Below are positions 6,980 through 16,789 of a stretch of DNA of 37,963 nucleotides, piece by piece (position 1 is the first letter of the stretch; every line of letters starts with the position of its first letter). A program made the translations under genes and the position numbers. Where the stretch lies: contig CAJFUP010000216.1 in the NCBI GenBank assembly GCA_904420225.1, forward strand, positions 1-37,963, read 5' to 3'. Origin of the DNA: an uncultured Lachnospiraceae bacterium (GTDB lineage Bacteria > Bacillota > Clostridia > Lachnospirales > Lachnospiraceae). The notes below the pieces were generated by a model that saw nothing but the letters and a program-made list of their open reading frames with translations, did no database searches and had not been told where the DNA came from.

Positions 6980-9583
6980 ATGAATATCAATAAATTTACG
7001 CAAAAATCCATGCAGGCCGTCCAGGACTGCGAAAAACTTGCATACGAATATGGCAATCAGGAAATTGACCAGGAACATTTGCTATATGCCCTGCTGACAC
7101 AGGAAGACAGTTTGCTGGCAAAGCTGGTGACCAAAATGGAAATCCAGGTTCAGTACTTCATTGATAGCGCCAGACAGGCATTGGAAAAGAAGACAAAAGT
7201 ATCAGGAGGCGGCCAGCTTTATATCAGCAACGCGCTGAATAAAGTGCTGGTCAGCGCTGAGGACGAGGCCAAGGCCATGGGAGATGAATACGTCTCTGTG
7301 GAGCATCTGTTTCTCGCCATGATTAAATATCCCAATGCTGTTATAAAAGAGGTATTTCGGGAGTTTGGCATCACCAGAGAGCGTTTTTTGCAGGCTTTGT
7401 CCACAGTACGGGGGAACCAGCGGGTGACCAGCGACAATCCGGAGGCCACGTATGATACCCTGGAAAAATATGGACAGGATCTGGTGGAAAAGGCCAGGGA
7501 TCAGAAGCTGGATCCGGTTATTGGGCGGGATGGCGAGATTCGCAATGTAATTCGCATTCTGTCCAGAAAGACAAAAAACAATCCAGTCCTCATCGGTGAG
7601 CCTGGTGTGGGAAAGACTGCCGTAGTGGAAGGTCTGGCCCAGAGAATTGTCCGGGGAGATGTGCCGGAAGGCCTGAAAGATAAGAAAATTTTTGCCCTGG
7701 ATATGGGGGCACTGGTGGCAGGCGCCAAGTATAGGGGAGAGTTTGAGGAGCGTCTGAAGGCGGTTCTGGAGGAAGTGAGAAAAAGCGAAGGCAGAATTAT
7801 TCTGTTCATTGATGAGCTTCATTTGATTGTGGGAGCCGGAAAGACAGAGGGCGCCATGGATGCGGGCAATATGCTCAAACCCATGCTGGCCCGCGGGGAA
7901 CTGCACTGCATCGGCGCCACCACTCTGGATGAATACAGGAAATATATTGAGAAGGATCCCGCTCTGGAGCGCCGTTTCCAGCCGGTGCTGGTGGAGGAAC
8001 CCACGGTGGAGGATACGATTTCCATCCTAAGAGGGCTAAAAGAGCGGTATGAAGTATATCACGGAGTCAAGATTACAGATTCGGCTTTGGTGACGGCAGC
8101 TACTCTGTCCAACCGTTACATTTCCGACCGTTTTTTGCCGGATAAGGCCATCGACTTGGTGGATGAAGCCTGCGCCATGATTAAGACGGAAATGGATTCC
8201 ATGCCCGCAGAGCTGGATGAGCTGCAGCGGAAAATTATGCAGTTGGAAATAGAAGAGGCGGCGCTGAAAAAGGAGACAGATCATCTAAGTATGGATCGTT
8301 TGGAGGCCCTTCAGGAGGAATTGGCGCAGCTGCGGGAGGAGTTTGCCGGTAAGAAGGCTCAGTGGGATAATGAGAAGCACTCTGTGGAAAAGCTCAGTAA
8401 ACTGCGGGAGGAAATTGAATCCCTGAATCAACAGATTCAGACGGCAAAACAGCAGTATGATTTGAATAAAGCGGCAGAGCTGCAGTATGGAAAGCTTCCG
8501 GCTCTCCAGAAACAGCTGCAGATCGAGGAGGAGAAAGTGAAAGGGGAGGATTTGTCTCTGGTTCATGAAAGCGTGACAGAGGAGGAGATTTGCCGCATTA
8601 TATCCAAATGGACTGGCATTCCGGTTGCAAAGCTGACGGAAAGCGAGAGGAATAAGACGCTTCACCTGGATCAGGAATTGCATAAGAGGGTCATTGGACA
8701 GGATGAGGGTGTGACCAAGGTCACAGAGGCCATCATTCGCTCCAAGGCCGGTATTAAGGATCCAACCAAACCCATTGGCTCGTTTCTGTTTCTTGGTCCC
8801 ACCGGCGTGGGAAAGACGGAGCTGGCCAAAGCGCTGGCGGAAAGCCTGTTCGATGACGAATCCAATATGGTGCGTATCGATATGAGTGAATATATGGAGA
8901 AGCACTCTGTGTCCAGACTCATCGGGGCGCCTCCGGGATATGTGGGCTATGATGAAGGCGGTCAGCTGACAGAGGCGGTGAGACGCAAGCCATATAGTGT
9001 GGTTTTGTTTGATGAGGTGGAAAAGGCGCATCCGGACGTATTCAATGTATTGCTTCAGGTACTGGATGACGGCCGCATCACCGACTCCCAGGGCCGTACA
9101 GTGGATTTTAAAAACACCATTTTGATCATGACCTCCAATATTGGATCGGCATATCTTTTGGATGGCATTGATGAAGATGGAAAGATTCGCAGCGAGGCGG
9201 AAAATATGGTCATGAATGATCTGAAAGCTCATTTTAGGCCGGAATTTCTCAACCGTTTGGACGAGATTATTTTGTTTAAGCCGTTGACACGGGAAAATAT
9301 CAGCGGAATTGTGGACTTGATGATTGCGGATGTCAATAAACGTTTGGAAGATAAGGAATTGACCATTGAACTGACAGAGGCTGCCAAAGCTTATGTAGTG
9401 GAACACGGATACGATCCGGTATATGGCGCGCGTCCGCTGAAGCGATATCTGCAGAAGAACGTGGAGACACTGGCGGCGCGGTTGATTTTGGAAGGCGATG
9501 TCAGGGCTCAGGATGTGATTCTGATGGATGTGAGAGACGGGCATCTGCAAGCCGGCATCAAATCGGCGGTTTCCGCGCAATAA
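6980..9583 (+). CDS. clpB: ATP-dependent chaperone ClpB
   Basis: An 867-residue Hsp100 disaggregase that, with DnaK, threads and resolubilises aggregated proteins in the cytosol. Visible in order: the N-terminal Clp-N repeats (about 1-145), first AAA+ domain with Walker A GEPGVGKT (206-213) and Walker B ILFIDELH, the long middle coiled coil (about 400-525, rich in Glu/Lys/Gln/Leu) that marks ClpB rather than ClpA or ClpC, and the second AAA+ domain with GPTGVGKTE and the C-terminal D2-small region. The length is normal. ATG 6980 follows GGGAGGTGTCCT; the upstream in-frame ATG at 6959 lacks a site. The gene has its own promoter and terminator and is monocistronic. Heat-shock operators are absent, so its control may differ from Bacillus-type regulons. 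Confidence 0.97.
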   Translation: MNINKFTQKSMQAVQDCEKLAYEYGNQEIDQEHLLYALLTQEDSLLAKLVTKMEIQVQYFIDSARQALEKKTKVSGGGQLYISNALNKVLVSAEDEAKAMGDEYVSVEHLFLAMIKYPNAVIKEVFREFGITRERFLQALSTVRGNQRVTSDNPEATYDTLEKYGQDLVEKARDQKLDPVIGRDGEIRNVIRILSRKTKNNPVLIGEPGVGKTAVVEGLAQRIVRGDVPEGLKDKKIFALDMGALVAGAKYRGEFEERLKAVLEEVRKSEGRIILFIDELHLIVGAGKTEGAMDAGNMLKPMLARGELHCIGATTLDEYRKYIEKDPALERRFQPVLVEEPTVEDTISILRGLKERYEVYHGVKITDSALVTAATLSNRYISDRFLPDKAIDLVDEACAMIKTEMDSMPAELDELQRKIMQLEIEEAALKKETDHLSMDRLEALQEELAQLREEFAGKKAQWDNEKHSVEKLSKLREEIESLNQQIQTAKQQYDLNKAAELQYGKLPALQKQLQIEEEKVKGEDLSLVHESVTEEEICRIISKWTGIPVAKLTESERNKTLHLDQELHKRVIGQDEGVTKVTEAIIRSKAGIKDPTKPIGSFLFLGPTGVGKTELAKALAESLFDDESNMVRIDMSEYMEKHSVSRLIGAPPGYVGYDEGGQLTEAVRRKPYSVVLFDEVEKAHPDVFNVLLQVLDDGRITDSQGRTVDFKNTILIMTSNIGSAYLLDGIDEDGKIRSEAENMVMNDLKAHFRPEFLNRLDEIILFKPLTRENISGIVDLMIADVNKRLEDKELTIELTEAAKAYVVEHGYDPVYGARPLKRYLQKNVETLAARLILEGDVRAQDVILMDVRDGHLQAGIKSAVSAQ

Positions 9584-9659
9584 TGAATGTGACGGGGCGT
9601 CAAGCTCGCCTCAACTGGGTGGCCGGTGAGGCAGCTGGCGGTATAAGGAAAGAAATAGG

Positions 9660-9707
9660 GCGTTTTGGGGTTCTTTCTGGAAGCAGAGAGGATCCCAAAA
9701 CGCTTTT
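9660..9707 (+). terminator. Rho-independent terminator after clpB
   Basis: GCGTTTTGGG (9660-9669) pairs perfectly with CCCAAAACGC (9694-9703), followed by TTTTGTG. It lies about 75 bases after the clpB stop. The rest of the 9584-9901 gap holds a promoter (9754-9783) and no credible gene. Confidence 0.8.
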
Positions 9708-9753
9708 GTGGGCTGGGGATGTTTTCGGAGGGGCGGAGATAGTTCTTTCATTA

Positions 9754-9783
9754 TTGACATGGGAGGATTGTGGGCATTATAAT
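9754..9783 (+). promoter_or_regulatory. Consensus sigma-A promoter of the murE-like gene
   Basis: Perfect TTGACA (9754-9759) and perfect TATAAT (9778-9783) hexamers with an 18-base spacer. It stands about 118 bases upstream of the murE-like start and should be strong; the 5' untranslated leader is therefore about 110 bases, with no recognised riboswitch. Confidence 0.8.
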
Positions 9784-9901
9784 AAAAAGGATATTGTGCT
9801 TTTTGCGGCTCGGACGGAATGGCTGCGAAGCAGCGCAATGGGACAGAACAGAAGAAAGCAGGAGCAGTTATCAGACGTTTTCAGCCGGGATGGGAGAATA
9901 G

Positions 9902-11371
9902 ATGAAGATTAGAGAAATTTTGGAGAGAATCCCTTTTCAGTGTCTTCAAGGAAGCCTGGATGGGGAAATTACAGGATATTGTCATGATAACAGACAGGTG
10001 AAGCCGGGAGATATGTTTATCTGTATCAAAGGGGCACGGTTTGATACCCATGACTGTGTGGAAGATGTGGCAAAAAAAGGAGCCAGGATGATCGTTGTCC
10101 AGAAACCGGTGGCGGTTTTGGCAGATGTGACAGTTATTTTGGTAGAGGATACCAGGAGGGCCAGCGCATTTTTGGCGGCGGCTTTTTATGGTCATCCTGC
10201 CGAGCGGATGACAGTGGTGGGGGTCACAGGATCAAAGGGAAAAACCACGGTGACCCATATGCTGGCGGATATTCTTCGAGCTTTTGGCAGACAGGTGGGA
10301 ACTCTGGGGACCAACGGCGCAGTCATTGGTGAGAACATATATGAATTGAATAATACTACGCCGGATGCGCAGGAAGTGCAGATGTATTTGCGTATGATGG
10401 CAGATGCAGGCTGCACCCATGCCGTGGTGGAGGTGTCTTCCCAGGGAATGAAACAGCATAGAGTGGATGGTTTTACTTTTGATTATGGAATCTGGACCAA
10501 CATATCTGAAGGAGATCACATTGGGCCCAATGAGCATAAGGATTTTGAAGAGTATCTGTATTGCAAGGCGCAGCTTTTGCAGCACAGTCGACAGGCGTTT
10601 GTCCATGTGGACGATGTTCATGTGGAACAGCTGATGAAATATGTGACAGTGCCGGTGACCTATTACGGATATGGGGAGAGGGCCGATTACCGCGCAGAGC
10701 AGGTGGAGAAAACCTATGATGAGGTCAGTGGAGAACCGGGAATTTCATTCCATGTCAGCGGGAGGATGAATGGACAATTTCATGTCAACATGCCGGGAGA
10801 ATTCAATGTCATGAATGCGCTGGCTGCTGTCAGTGTGGCGGATGTCATGGGCGTTTCTCATGATGCCATGGAGCAGGCATTGAGCCATATGAATATTAAG
10901 GGAAGAATTGATATGGTTTACAGAGGCGCCTTTTCCGTATGTGTGGATTTTGCACACAACGGTTACAGCACCAGAAATCTTTTGGAAGCGCTTCGGGAAT
11001 ACCGGCCCAAGCGGCTGGTCTGTGTATTCGGCGCCGATGGAAATCGATCCAAATCACGTCGATATGAGATGGGAGAAGCCAGCGGTCGGCTTGCAGATTT
11101 AAGTATTGTCACTGCCGGCCATAATCGGTATGAGACATTTGAGGACATTTTGAAAGATATTCATGTGGGACTGGATCGCACTGCCGGTTCTTACATTGTC
11201 ATTCCCAAAAGGGAAGATGCCATCCGCTATGCGGTGGAGCATGCGGAAGCAGGAGACGTCATTGCCATCATTGGACTGGGCCATGAGACATACCAGGAAG
11301 AGAACGGAAGGAAATATCCTCACAGTGATACAGAATTTGTGAAGCGGGTTATCAGAGAAATGGGATTATAG
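9902..11371 (+). CDS. MurE-like Mur ligase family protein (divergent substrate site)
   Basis: A 489-residue Mur ligase with the MurE domain order: an N-terminal UDP-binding domain (1-100), a central ATPase domain with the P-loop GVTGSKGKTT (107-116), NTTPDA (151-156) and the lysine usually carbamylated (Lys222 in EYLYCKAQLL), and a C-terminal domain with GLGHETYQ (458-464). MurE adds the third amino acid (diaminopimelate or lysine) to UDP-MurNAc-L-Ala-D-Glu. The diaminopimelate signature DNPR is not present: the matching position reads TAGHNR (404-409). Other blocks also differ from canonical MurE (DFAHNGYS, FGADGNRSKSRR). It may be a paralogue with altered substrate rather than the main MurE. 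The start overlaps a GGGAGAATAG binding site. TauE/SafE follows 9 bases later, suggesting co-transcription. Confidence 0.8.
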   Translation: MKIREILERIPFQCLQGSLDGEITGYCHDNRQVKPGDMFICIKGARFDTHDCVEDVAKKGARMIVVQKPVAVLADVTVILVEDTRRASAFLAAAFYGHPAERMTVVGVTGSKGKTTVTHMLADILRAFGRQVGTLGTNGAVIGENIYELNNTTPDAQEVQMYLRMMADAGCTHAVVEVSSQGMKQHRVDGFTFDYGIWTNISEGDHIGPNEHKDFEEYLYCKAQLLQHSRQAFVHVDDVHVEQLMKYVTVPVTYYGYGERADYRAEQVEKTYDEVSGEPGISFHVSGRMNGQFHVNMPGEFNVMNALAAVSVADVMGVSHDAMEQALSHMNIKGRIDMVYRGAFSVCVDFAHNGYSTRNLLEALREYRPKRLVCVFGADGNRSKSRRYEMGEASGRLADLSIVTAGHNRYETFEDILKDIHVGLDRTAGSYIVIPKREDAIRYAVEHAEAGDVIAIIGLGHETYQEENGRKYPHSDTEFVKRVIREMGL

Positions 11372-11380
11372 GAGGCGGCC

Positions 11381-12166
11381 ATGATTTATCTTGTGTTTGC
11401 GGCGGTTGCTTTTCTGGCATCTGTTATTGGCGCCATATGCGGAATCGGCGGCGGTGTCATCATAAAACCTGTTCTGGATATGGTGGGTATCTTGGATGTG
11501 AAATCCATCAATTTTTTATCAGGGTGTACGGTATTGGCCATGAGTACCTATTCCATAGTAACAGCCAGGATATCGGGGGAATCTTTGGTAAAATGGAGAA
11601 CAGCCACGCCGTTGGCTTTGGGTGCGGCGGCAGGCGGATTGCTGGGAAAGGAATTGTTTCAGGCTGTCAGCCGTTCTTTTGGGGAGCAGGCAGGCGCCGT
11701 GCAGGCGGCATGCCTGATTGTTATGACAGTGGGAACACTGATTTATACCATAGAGAAAAATCGGATTCCAACGCACCAGCTGACCAATGGCGTGGTGTGT
11801 GTGCTGGTGGGATTGGTTTTGGGTCTTGCCTCTTCTTTTCTTGGCATTGGAGGAGGTCCCATTAATTTGGTGGTTTTGTTTTTCTTTTTTTCCATGGGAA
11901 CCAAAACTGCCGCCCAGAACTCACTTTATATCATTTTGTTTTCCCAAGCCGCCAGCCTTTGTTCCACGCTGGTCACCAGGGCAGTTCCAGATGTGAGCAT
12001 ATGGCTGTTGGCCCTGATGATTATATGTGGTATCATGGGAGGATTTTTCGGAAGAAAAATCAATAAGAAGATCGATGCGGCGACGGTGGACAAATTGTTC
12101 ATTGCTCTGATGACGGTCATTATTTTGATCAATATTTACAATGTGGTAAAATTCTTGGCCATCTAA
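11381..12166 (+). CDS. TauE/SafE (TSUP) family permease
   Basis: A 261-residue, very hydrophobic protein with about eight membrane helices. The two family repeats are each marked by a glycine-rich loop: IGGGVIIKPVLDMVGI near the N-terminus and LGIGGGPINLVVLFFFF past the middle, followed by GTKTAAQNSLYIILFSQ. TSUP members move organosulfur compounds, sulfite, sulfoacetate or similar anions across the membrane; the substrate is not predictable here. GGAGGCGGCC precedes ATG 11381, and the gene begins 9 bases after the murE-like stop, so both are probably one transcript. A strong hairpin terminator follows at 12195. I see no sulfur-metabolism neighbour. Confidence 0.9.
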   Translation: MIYLVFAAVAFLASVIGAICGIGGGVIIKPVLDMVGILDVKSINFLSGCTVLAMSTYSIVTARISGESLVKWRTATPLALGAAAGGLLGKELFQAVSRSFGEQAGAVQAACLIVMTVGTLIYTIEKNRIPTHQLTNGVVCVLVGLVLGLASSFLGIGGGPINLVVLFFFFSMGTKTAAQNSLYIILFSQAASLCSTLVTRAVPDVSIWLLALMIICGIMGGFFGRKINKKIDAATVDKLFIALMTVIILINIYNVVKFLAI

Positions 12167-12194
12167 GAGATGACAGAAGGTTAAACGGGTGAGA

Positions 12195-12240
12195 AGCCAT
12201 TGCGTTTTCGGGAAGTGTTTTTGAGAACGCGATGGCTTTG
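12195..12240 (+). terminator. Terminator after the murE-like/TauE operon
   Basis: AGCCATTGCGTTTTC (12195-12209) pairs with GAGAACGCGATGGCT (12223-12237), with one mismatch and G-T wobble, followed by TTGTT. It separates the TauE gene from the ftsH promoter. Confidence 0.7.
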
Positions 12241-12277
12241 TTCGCATCTTCAAGTTCTAAAAAAAGTGTGAATTGGC

Positions 12278-12306
12278 TTGATTTTCAAGGAAACACTCTT
12301 TATAAT
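12278..12306 (+). promoter_or_regulatory. Sigma-A-like promoter of ftsH
   Basis: TTGATT (12278-12283) and a perfect TATAAT (12301-12306) are separated by 17 bases. Because this lies inside the longest possible ftsH frame, it supports a downstream ftsH start. Confidence 0.75.
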
Positions 12307-12411
12307 AATACAAGTATTGCGGGATACCAAAGGTATTGTGTGATACCGCTGTATTCCAATATCATTGCAAGGAAACGCAATGGAAACATTGCCGATAGAA
12401 TGGAGGATAGG

Positions 12412-14397
12412 GTGGAACAAAATCAAAATAATGATAAAAAGAAACCCACAAATGGGAAAGGCCCAAAGAATTCCCAAATAATCATTGCGCTGGTGGTAGT
12501 CGGCGTTTTGACACTGCTGATTATGACGGGAATGGACCGTTTCATTACCAGTCGGACGACACAGCAAATTTCATACGATGAGTTTTTGGATGATCTAAGA
12601 GAAGGACAGATCGAGGCCGTGAGACTCAATGGCGAACGGTTGGAAATCACCATCAAGGATCAGCCGTTGATGACATATTATACCACGTATATGCCAGATG
12701 ATCAACTGGTGGACCGCCTGGACGAGGCGAATGTCACTTTCTACAGGACGGACGATTCCGGCGGCTCTGTGATCCTGAATTTTTTGATCATGTACATTTT
12801 GCCCCTGGCAGTCATTTGGATTCTCATGATTTTTGTCATGAGGAAGATGTCGGGCGGCGGAGGCGTCATGGGTGTGGGAAAAAGCACAGCCAAAGTGTAT
12901 GTTCAAAAGGAAACTGGCGTGACCTTCAAAGATGTGGCAGGCCAGGATGAGGCAAAAGAATCCTTGACAGAGATTGTGGATTTTCTTCACAATCCGCAGC
13001 GCTACGTCACCATTGGCGCCAAGTTGCCCAAGGGTGCGCTGCTGGTGGGCCCTCCGGGAACCGGAAAGACGCTGTTGGCCAAAGCAGTGGCTGGGGAGGC
13101 AAAAGTACCGTTTTTCTCTTTGTCTGGTTCTGATTTTGTGGAAATGTTTGTGGGTGTGGGGGCCTCCCGTGTGCGCGATTTGTTTAAACAAGCGCAGCAG
13201 AATGCGCCCTGTATCATTTTCATCGATGAGATTGATGCCATCGGAAAGAGCCGAGACAGCCGTTATGGCGGAGGAAATGACGAGAGGGAGCAGACACTGA
13301 ATCAGCTGCTGGCTGAGATGGACGGGTTCGACACTTCCAAGGGAATTCTTATTTTGGCTGCCACCAATCGGCCGGAGATCCTGGATAAGGCGTTGCTTCG
13401 CCCGGGGCGTTTTGATAGGCGCATTATCGTGGATAAACCGGATCTGAGGGGAAGAATCAATACTCTGAAGGTCCATTCCAAGGATGTGCGTATGGATGAC
13501 AGCGTGGATCTGGAAGCCATTGCCCTGGCCACCAGCGGTGCCGTTGGTTCTGATCTGGCCAATATGATCAATGAGGCTGCCATCAATGCTGTGAAAAAAG
13601 GACGTTCTGTGGTAACCCAGTCGGACCTGCTGGAAGCAGTGGAAGTGGTTCTTGTGGGCAAGGAAAAGAAGGATCGTATCATGAGCCCGGAGGAGAGAAG
13701 AATCGTCTCCTATCATGAGGTGGGCCATGCGCTGATCAGCGCTCTGCAGAAGGATGCGGAGCCGGTACAGAAGATCACCATCGTGCCCCGCACCATGGGG
13801 GCCTTGGGTTACGTAATGCAGACTCCGGAAGAAGAAAAGTATTTGAATACCAAGAGTGAGATTCATGCCATGCTGGTGATGTCTTTGGGCGGCCGTGCGG
13901 CAGAGGAGATTGTGTTCGGAAATGTAACCACTGGTGCGGCCAACGATATTGAGAAGGCCACCAACTACGCCAGAACCATGATTACCATGTATGGTATGTC
14001 GGATCATTTCGGACTTATGGCTCTGGAGTCGGTGGAGAATCAATATTTGGATGGAAGACGCGTGTTGAATTGTTCGGATCTGACGGCGGCGGAGATTGAC
14101 CGAGAAGTTATGAATACCCTGAAGCAGGCTTATGAGGAGGCCAAGGAGTTGTTGGCCGCCAATCGGGGTGTCATGGATGAATTGGCGGAATTCCTCATTG
14201 AGAAGGAGACCATCACCGGAAAGGAATTCATGAGAATCTTCCACGCATATAAAGATCGCCAGAAAGAGGGGGCGACACAGCTTCTGGAGGAGAAAGAGCC
14301 GCAGGAGGATTCTGATCAGCTGTCTGACTCTGTCCAGACAGAGGGAGAGTTCCGCTGGGAATCTGAGCTGCCTCCCTCAGAAGAAGAGCAAAAATAA
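12412..14397 (+). CDS. ftsH: ATP-dependent zinc metalloprotease FtsH
   Basis: With a GTG start at 12412 the protein has 661 residues. GGAGG at 12402-12406 is 5 bases upstream, so GTG is preferred; ATG 12400 is an in-frame alternative with no good site, and the more distant ATG at 12232 would put the promoter inside the gene. Order of features: N-terminal membrane helix ([19 protein letters not shown]), FtsH extracytoplasmic domain, second helix ([20 protein letters not shown]), AAA+ domain with Walker A GPPGTGKT (213-220) and Walker [10 protein letters not shown], the second region of homology, and the M41 peptidase domain with the zinc motif HEVGH (435-439). The C-terminal 45 residues are acidic. 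FtsH forms a membrane hexamer that extracts and degrades misfolded membrane proteins and short-lived regulators. Monocistronic. Confidence 0.96.
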   Translation: MEQNQNNDKKKPTNGKGPKNSQIIIALVVVGVLTLLIMTGMDRFITSRTTQQISYDEFLDDLREGQIEAVRLNGERLEITIKDQPLMTYYTTYMPDDQLVDRLDEANVTFYRTDDSGGSVILNFLIMYILPLAVIWILMIFVMRKMSGGGGVMGVGKSTAKVYVQKETGVTFKDVAGQDEAKESLTEIVDFLHNPQRYVTIGAKLPKGALLVGPPGTGKTLLAKAVAGEAKVPFFSLSGSDFVEMFVGVGASRVRDLFKQAQQNAPCIIFIDEIDAIGKSRDSRYGGGNDEREQTLNQLLAEMDGFDTSKGILILAATNRPEILDKALLRPGRFDRRIIVDKPDLRGRINTLKVHSKDVRMDDSVDLEAIALATSGAVGSDLANMINEAAINAVKKGRSVVTQSDLLEAVEVVLVGKEKKDRIMSPEERRIVSYHEVGHALISALQKDAEPVQKITIVPRTMGALGYVMQTPEEEKYLNTKSEIHAMLVMSLGGRAAEEIVFGNVTTGAANDIEKATNYARTMITMYGMSDHFGLMALESVENQYLDGRRVLNCSDLTAAEIDREVMNTLKQAYEEAKELLAANRGVMDELAEFLIEKETITGKEFMRIFHAYKDRQKEGATQLLEEKEPQEDSDQLSDSVQTEGEFRWESELPPSEEEQK

Positions 14398-14451
14398 ATA
14401 TGTCATGATGCGGGCAATAAAAAAATTCTGAACCAGCACCATGTCATGGGG

Positions 14452-14487
14452 ATGTCGGCTGATGAGGGAGACTTTGTCAGCCGACAT
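14452..14487 (+). terminator. Hairpin after ftsH, terminator-like
   Basis: ATGTCGGCTGA (14452-14462) pairs perfectly with TCAGCCGACAT (14477-14487). The following TCGCTTATTG is only modestly T-rich, so termination efficiency is uncertain. Confidence 0.5.
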
Positions 14488-14583
14488 TCGCTTATTGTAC
14501 AAAGAACGTAGAATGGCGTCTTCTTGCCAAGAAACGCAGTGGGCAGCATTTGTCCTGCGGGTAAGAGGAGTGGAAGAGGGAAA

Positions 14584-16461
14584 ATGGATAAAGATACTTT
14601 TAATATAGAAGAAGAATTAAAAAAGCTCCCCAGTCGGCCAGGAGTATATCTGATGCATGACAGCAGCGATGAAATTATCTATGTGGGAAAAGCCATTAGT
14701 CTGAAGAATCGGGTGCGCCAATATTTTCAAAGTAGCAGAGGAAAGACGGCAAAAATCCAAAAAATGGTGGCCCATATTGCCTATTTCGAATATATTATCA
14801 CAGACTCAGAAATGGAGGCTCTGGTGCTGGAGTGTAATCTCATCAAAGAGCACCGTCCCAAATACAACACCATGCTTATGGATGATAAGGGATATCCGTA
14901 CATCCGGATCACGGTGGATGAGGCGTTCCCGAGGGTCATGATGGCCAGAACCATGAAAAAGGATAAATCCCGCTATTTTGGTCCTTATACCAGTGCAGGC
15001 GCTGTGAAAGATACTCTGGATCTGGTGCATAAATTGTATAAGATCCGTACCTGTAGCCGCAATCTGCCAAGAGATATGGGGAAAGATAGACCATGTCTCA
15101 ACTATCATATCAAACAATGCAGCGCGCCGTGCCAGGGATATGTGTCCCAGGAAGCATACTGGGAAGGAGTCCATCAGGTCATTGATTTTCTGGGAGGAAA
15201 ATATGAAACGCTGATGAAAGAGCTGGAGGATAAGATGAATCATGCGGCAGAGGAGCTGGAATTTGAGGAGGCCATTCGTTACCGGGAACTGATCCAGAGT
15301 GTGAAGCATGTGGCTCAAAAGCAGAAGATTACGGACAGCACTTCCACCGATGATCGGGATGTCATTGCCATGGCCCAGGAGGGCAGGGATGCCATTGTGC
15401 AGGTTTTTTTTGTCAGGGAAGGGAAACTCATTGGACGGGATCATTTTCATCTGACAGTGGCAGAGGGGGATAGCAAGGCCAGTGTTCTTTCCAGTTTTGT
15501 GAAGCAATTTTATTCTGGGACGCCATTTCTTCCCCGGGAGCTGTTTTTGCAGGAAGAAATGGAAGATGCGGATATCATCGGCCAGTGGCTCAGCGAGAAA
15601 AAGGGAAAGAAAGTCACCATCAAAGTTCCCAAAAAAGGGGAAAAGGAGCGTTTAGTTGAGCTGGCCGCTAGGAATGCCCGGATGGTGCTGGATCAGGATC
15701 GGGAAAAAATCAAACGGGAGGAACTGCGCACCGTGGGAGCTTTGAATCAGATTGCAGGTTGGCTTTCCCTGACGGGCTTAAAGCGTATAGAAGCCTTTGA
15801 TATCTCCAATATCAGCGGGTTTCAGTCTGTGGGATCCATGGTGGTATTTGAAAACGGAAGACCAAAGCGCAACGATTACAGAAAGTTCAAAATTAAATGG
15901 GTGCAGGGCGCCAACGATTACGCTTCCATGGATGAAGTACTCACCAGGAGGTTTGTTCACGGCCTGGAGGAGAAGCGGGAGCTGGGGAGCCAGCACACCG
16001 ATGTGGGGAGTTTCACCCGCTTCCCCGATTTAATCATGATGGATGGCGGCCGAGGGCAGGTGAACATCGCCCTGGAGGTGCTGAACCGGCTGGGAATCAC
16101 CATACCGGTCTGCGGCATGGTGAAAGACGATCATCACAGAACCAGAGGACTCTATTATAACAATGTGGAAATTCCCATTGACCGCCATAGCGAGGGCTTT
16201 CATCTGATCACTCGTATCCAGGATGAGGCACACCGTTTTGCCATAGAGTATCACAGAAGTCTGCGCGGGAAAGGAAGCGTTCACTCCATTTTGGATGACA
16301 TACCGGGGATCGGTCCCAAGAGAAGGAAGGCATTAATGAGAGCCTTTGCCAGCTTGGAGGAGATCCGGGAAGCGGATATGGAGACACTGAGGGCTGTGGA
16401 GGGAATGAATGAAGGGAGCGCCAGGGCAGTGTATGAATTTTTTCACTCCGTCCTCTCATAG
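14584..16461 (+). CDS. uvrC: Excinuclease ABC subunit C
   Basis: A 625-residue UvrC, the dual-incision nuclease of nucleotide excision repair that acts with UvrA and UvrB at DNA lesions. It shows the N-terminal GIY-YIG domain for the 3' cut ([20 protein letters not shown], residues 18-37), a cysteine cluster near residues 155-180 (TCSRN...[16 protein letters not shown]), the UVR/UvrB-interacting motif ([14 protein letters not shown]), the RNase H-like endonuclease domain for the 5' cut ([10 protein letters not shown], then MMDGGRGQ) and the C-terminal helix-hairpin-helix region ([16 protein letters not shown]). ATG 14584 is chosen because it aligns with the family start and follows GGAAGAGGG; the open frame extends upstream to 14524 with unrelated sequence. 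No uvrA or uvrB is adjacent in the window. Confidence 0.96.
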   Translation: MDKDTFNIEEELKKLPSRPGVYLMHDSSDEIIYVGKAISLKNRVRQYFQSSRGKTAKIQKMVAHIAYFEYIITDSEMEALVLECNLIKEHRPKYNTMLMDDKGYPYIRITVDEAFPRVMMARTMKKDKSRYFGPYTSAGAVKDTLDLVHKLYKIRTCSRNLPRDMGKDRPCLNYHIKQCSAPCQGYVSQEAYWEGVHQVIDFLGGKYETLMKELEDKMNHAAEELEFEEAIRYRELIQSVKHVAQKQKITDSTSTDDRDVIAMAQEGRDAIVQVFFVREGKLIGRDHFHLTVAEGDSKASVLSSFVKQFYSGTPFLPRELFLQEEMEDADIIGQWLSEKKGKKVTIKVPKKGEKERLVELAARNARMVLDQDREKIKREELRTVGALNQIAGWLSLTGLKRIEAFDISNISGFQSVGSMVVFENGRPKRNDYRKFKIKWVQGANDYASMDEVLTRRFVHGLEEKRELGSQHTDVGSFTRFPDLIMMDGGRGQVNIALEVLNRLGITIPVCGMVKDDHHRTRGLYYNNVEIPIDRHSEGFHLITRIQDEAHRFAIEYHRSLRGKGSVHSILDDIPGIGPKRRKALMRAFASLEEIREADMETLRAVEGMNEGSARAVYEFFHSVLS

Positions 16462-16564
16462 ATGAATTATGATTTTTACCATAAAAACAGTTGAGATAGG
16501 ATTGTTCATAAATAAAATTGAGCTGATATTGAGAAAGGAATAAGATTAAGAATAGAGATATGCA

Positions 16565-16593
16565 TTGACATTATATGGTTTTTATAGTATTCT
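16565..16593 (+). promoter_or_regulatory. Sigma-A promoter before a small ORF and lipoprotein gene
   Basis: Perfect TTGACA (16565-16570) and TATTCT (16588-16593) with a 17-base spacer, in an AT-rich setting. Transcription would begin near 16600, just before a ribosome binding site and the small ORF at 16613. Confidence 0.7.
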
Positions 16594-16612
16594 CTAAATA
16601 TAAGGATAAGAG

Positions 16613-16759
16613 ATGGAATATTTTTATAAGAGAAACAGTATGGTATCGCAAATGGATTTGCAGAAAATTGGGTTGCCCAAGCCAAAGAAAGGGGGAGGTA
16701 AAGGCTCATGGACCCTGAAACCTGATTTTACTGGGGTCGAGCCGATTTTAGGCGCATAA
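16613..16759 (+). CDS. Candidate 48-residue small protein, unknown function
   Basis: An ORF of 48 codons starts at ATG 16613 and ends with TAA at 16757-16759. A ribosome binding-like AAGGA is about seven bases upstream, directly behind a good promoter, so the leader would be only about 13 bases. The peptide is basic, beginning MEYFYKRNSM, with a central Lys/Gly/Pro run (LPKPKKGGGKGSW) and a neutral tail ending DFTGVEPILGA. There are no cysteines, no signal peptide and no membrane helix. It sits 30 bases before a lipoprotein gene and could share its transcript or serve as a leader. I do not recognise a family. The start-site arrangement and peptide-like composition favour a real gene, but without homologues this stays tentative. 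Internal ATGs at 16640 and 16652 are alternative starts. Confidence 0.45.
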   Translation: MEYFYKRNSMVSQMDLQKIGLPKPKKGGGKGSWTLKPDFTGVEPILGA

Positions 16760-16789
16760 AGTTGACACTACCGTTAAGGGGAGGAGGGA

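Noticed and set aside
8285-9580. Long minus-strand frame of 431 codons opposite clpB
   Set aside because: It is the antisense of a firmly identified gene, rich in His/Gln/Ile as expected of a shadow, without a start signal.
9583-9912. A 109-codon open frame between clpB and the murE-like gene
   Set aside because: It has no ribosome binding site of its own, contains the clpB terminator and the next gene's promoter, and its composition is not protein-like.
12232-12411. N-terminal extension of ftsH
   Set aside because: The ftsH promoter lies inside it and a better start with a GGAGG site is at 12412.
12595-14244. Long minus-strand frame of 549 codons opposite ftsH
   Set aside because: Antisense shadow of ftsH; no domain recognised and no binding site.
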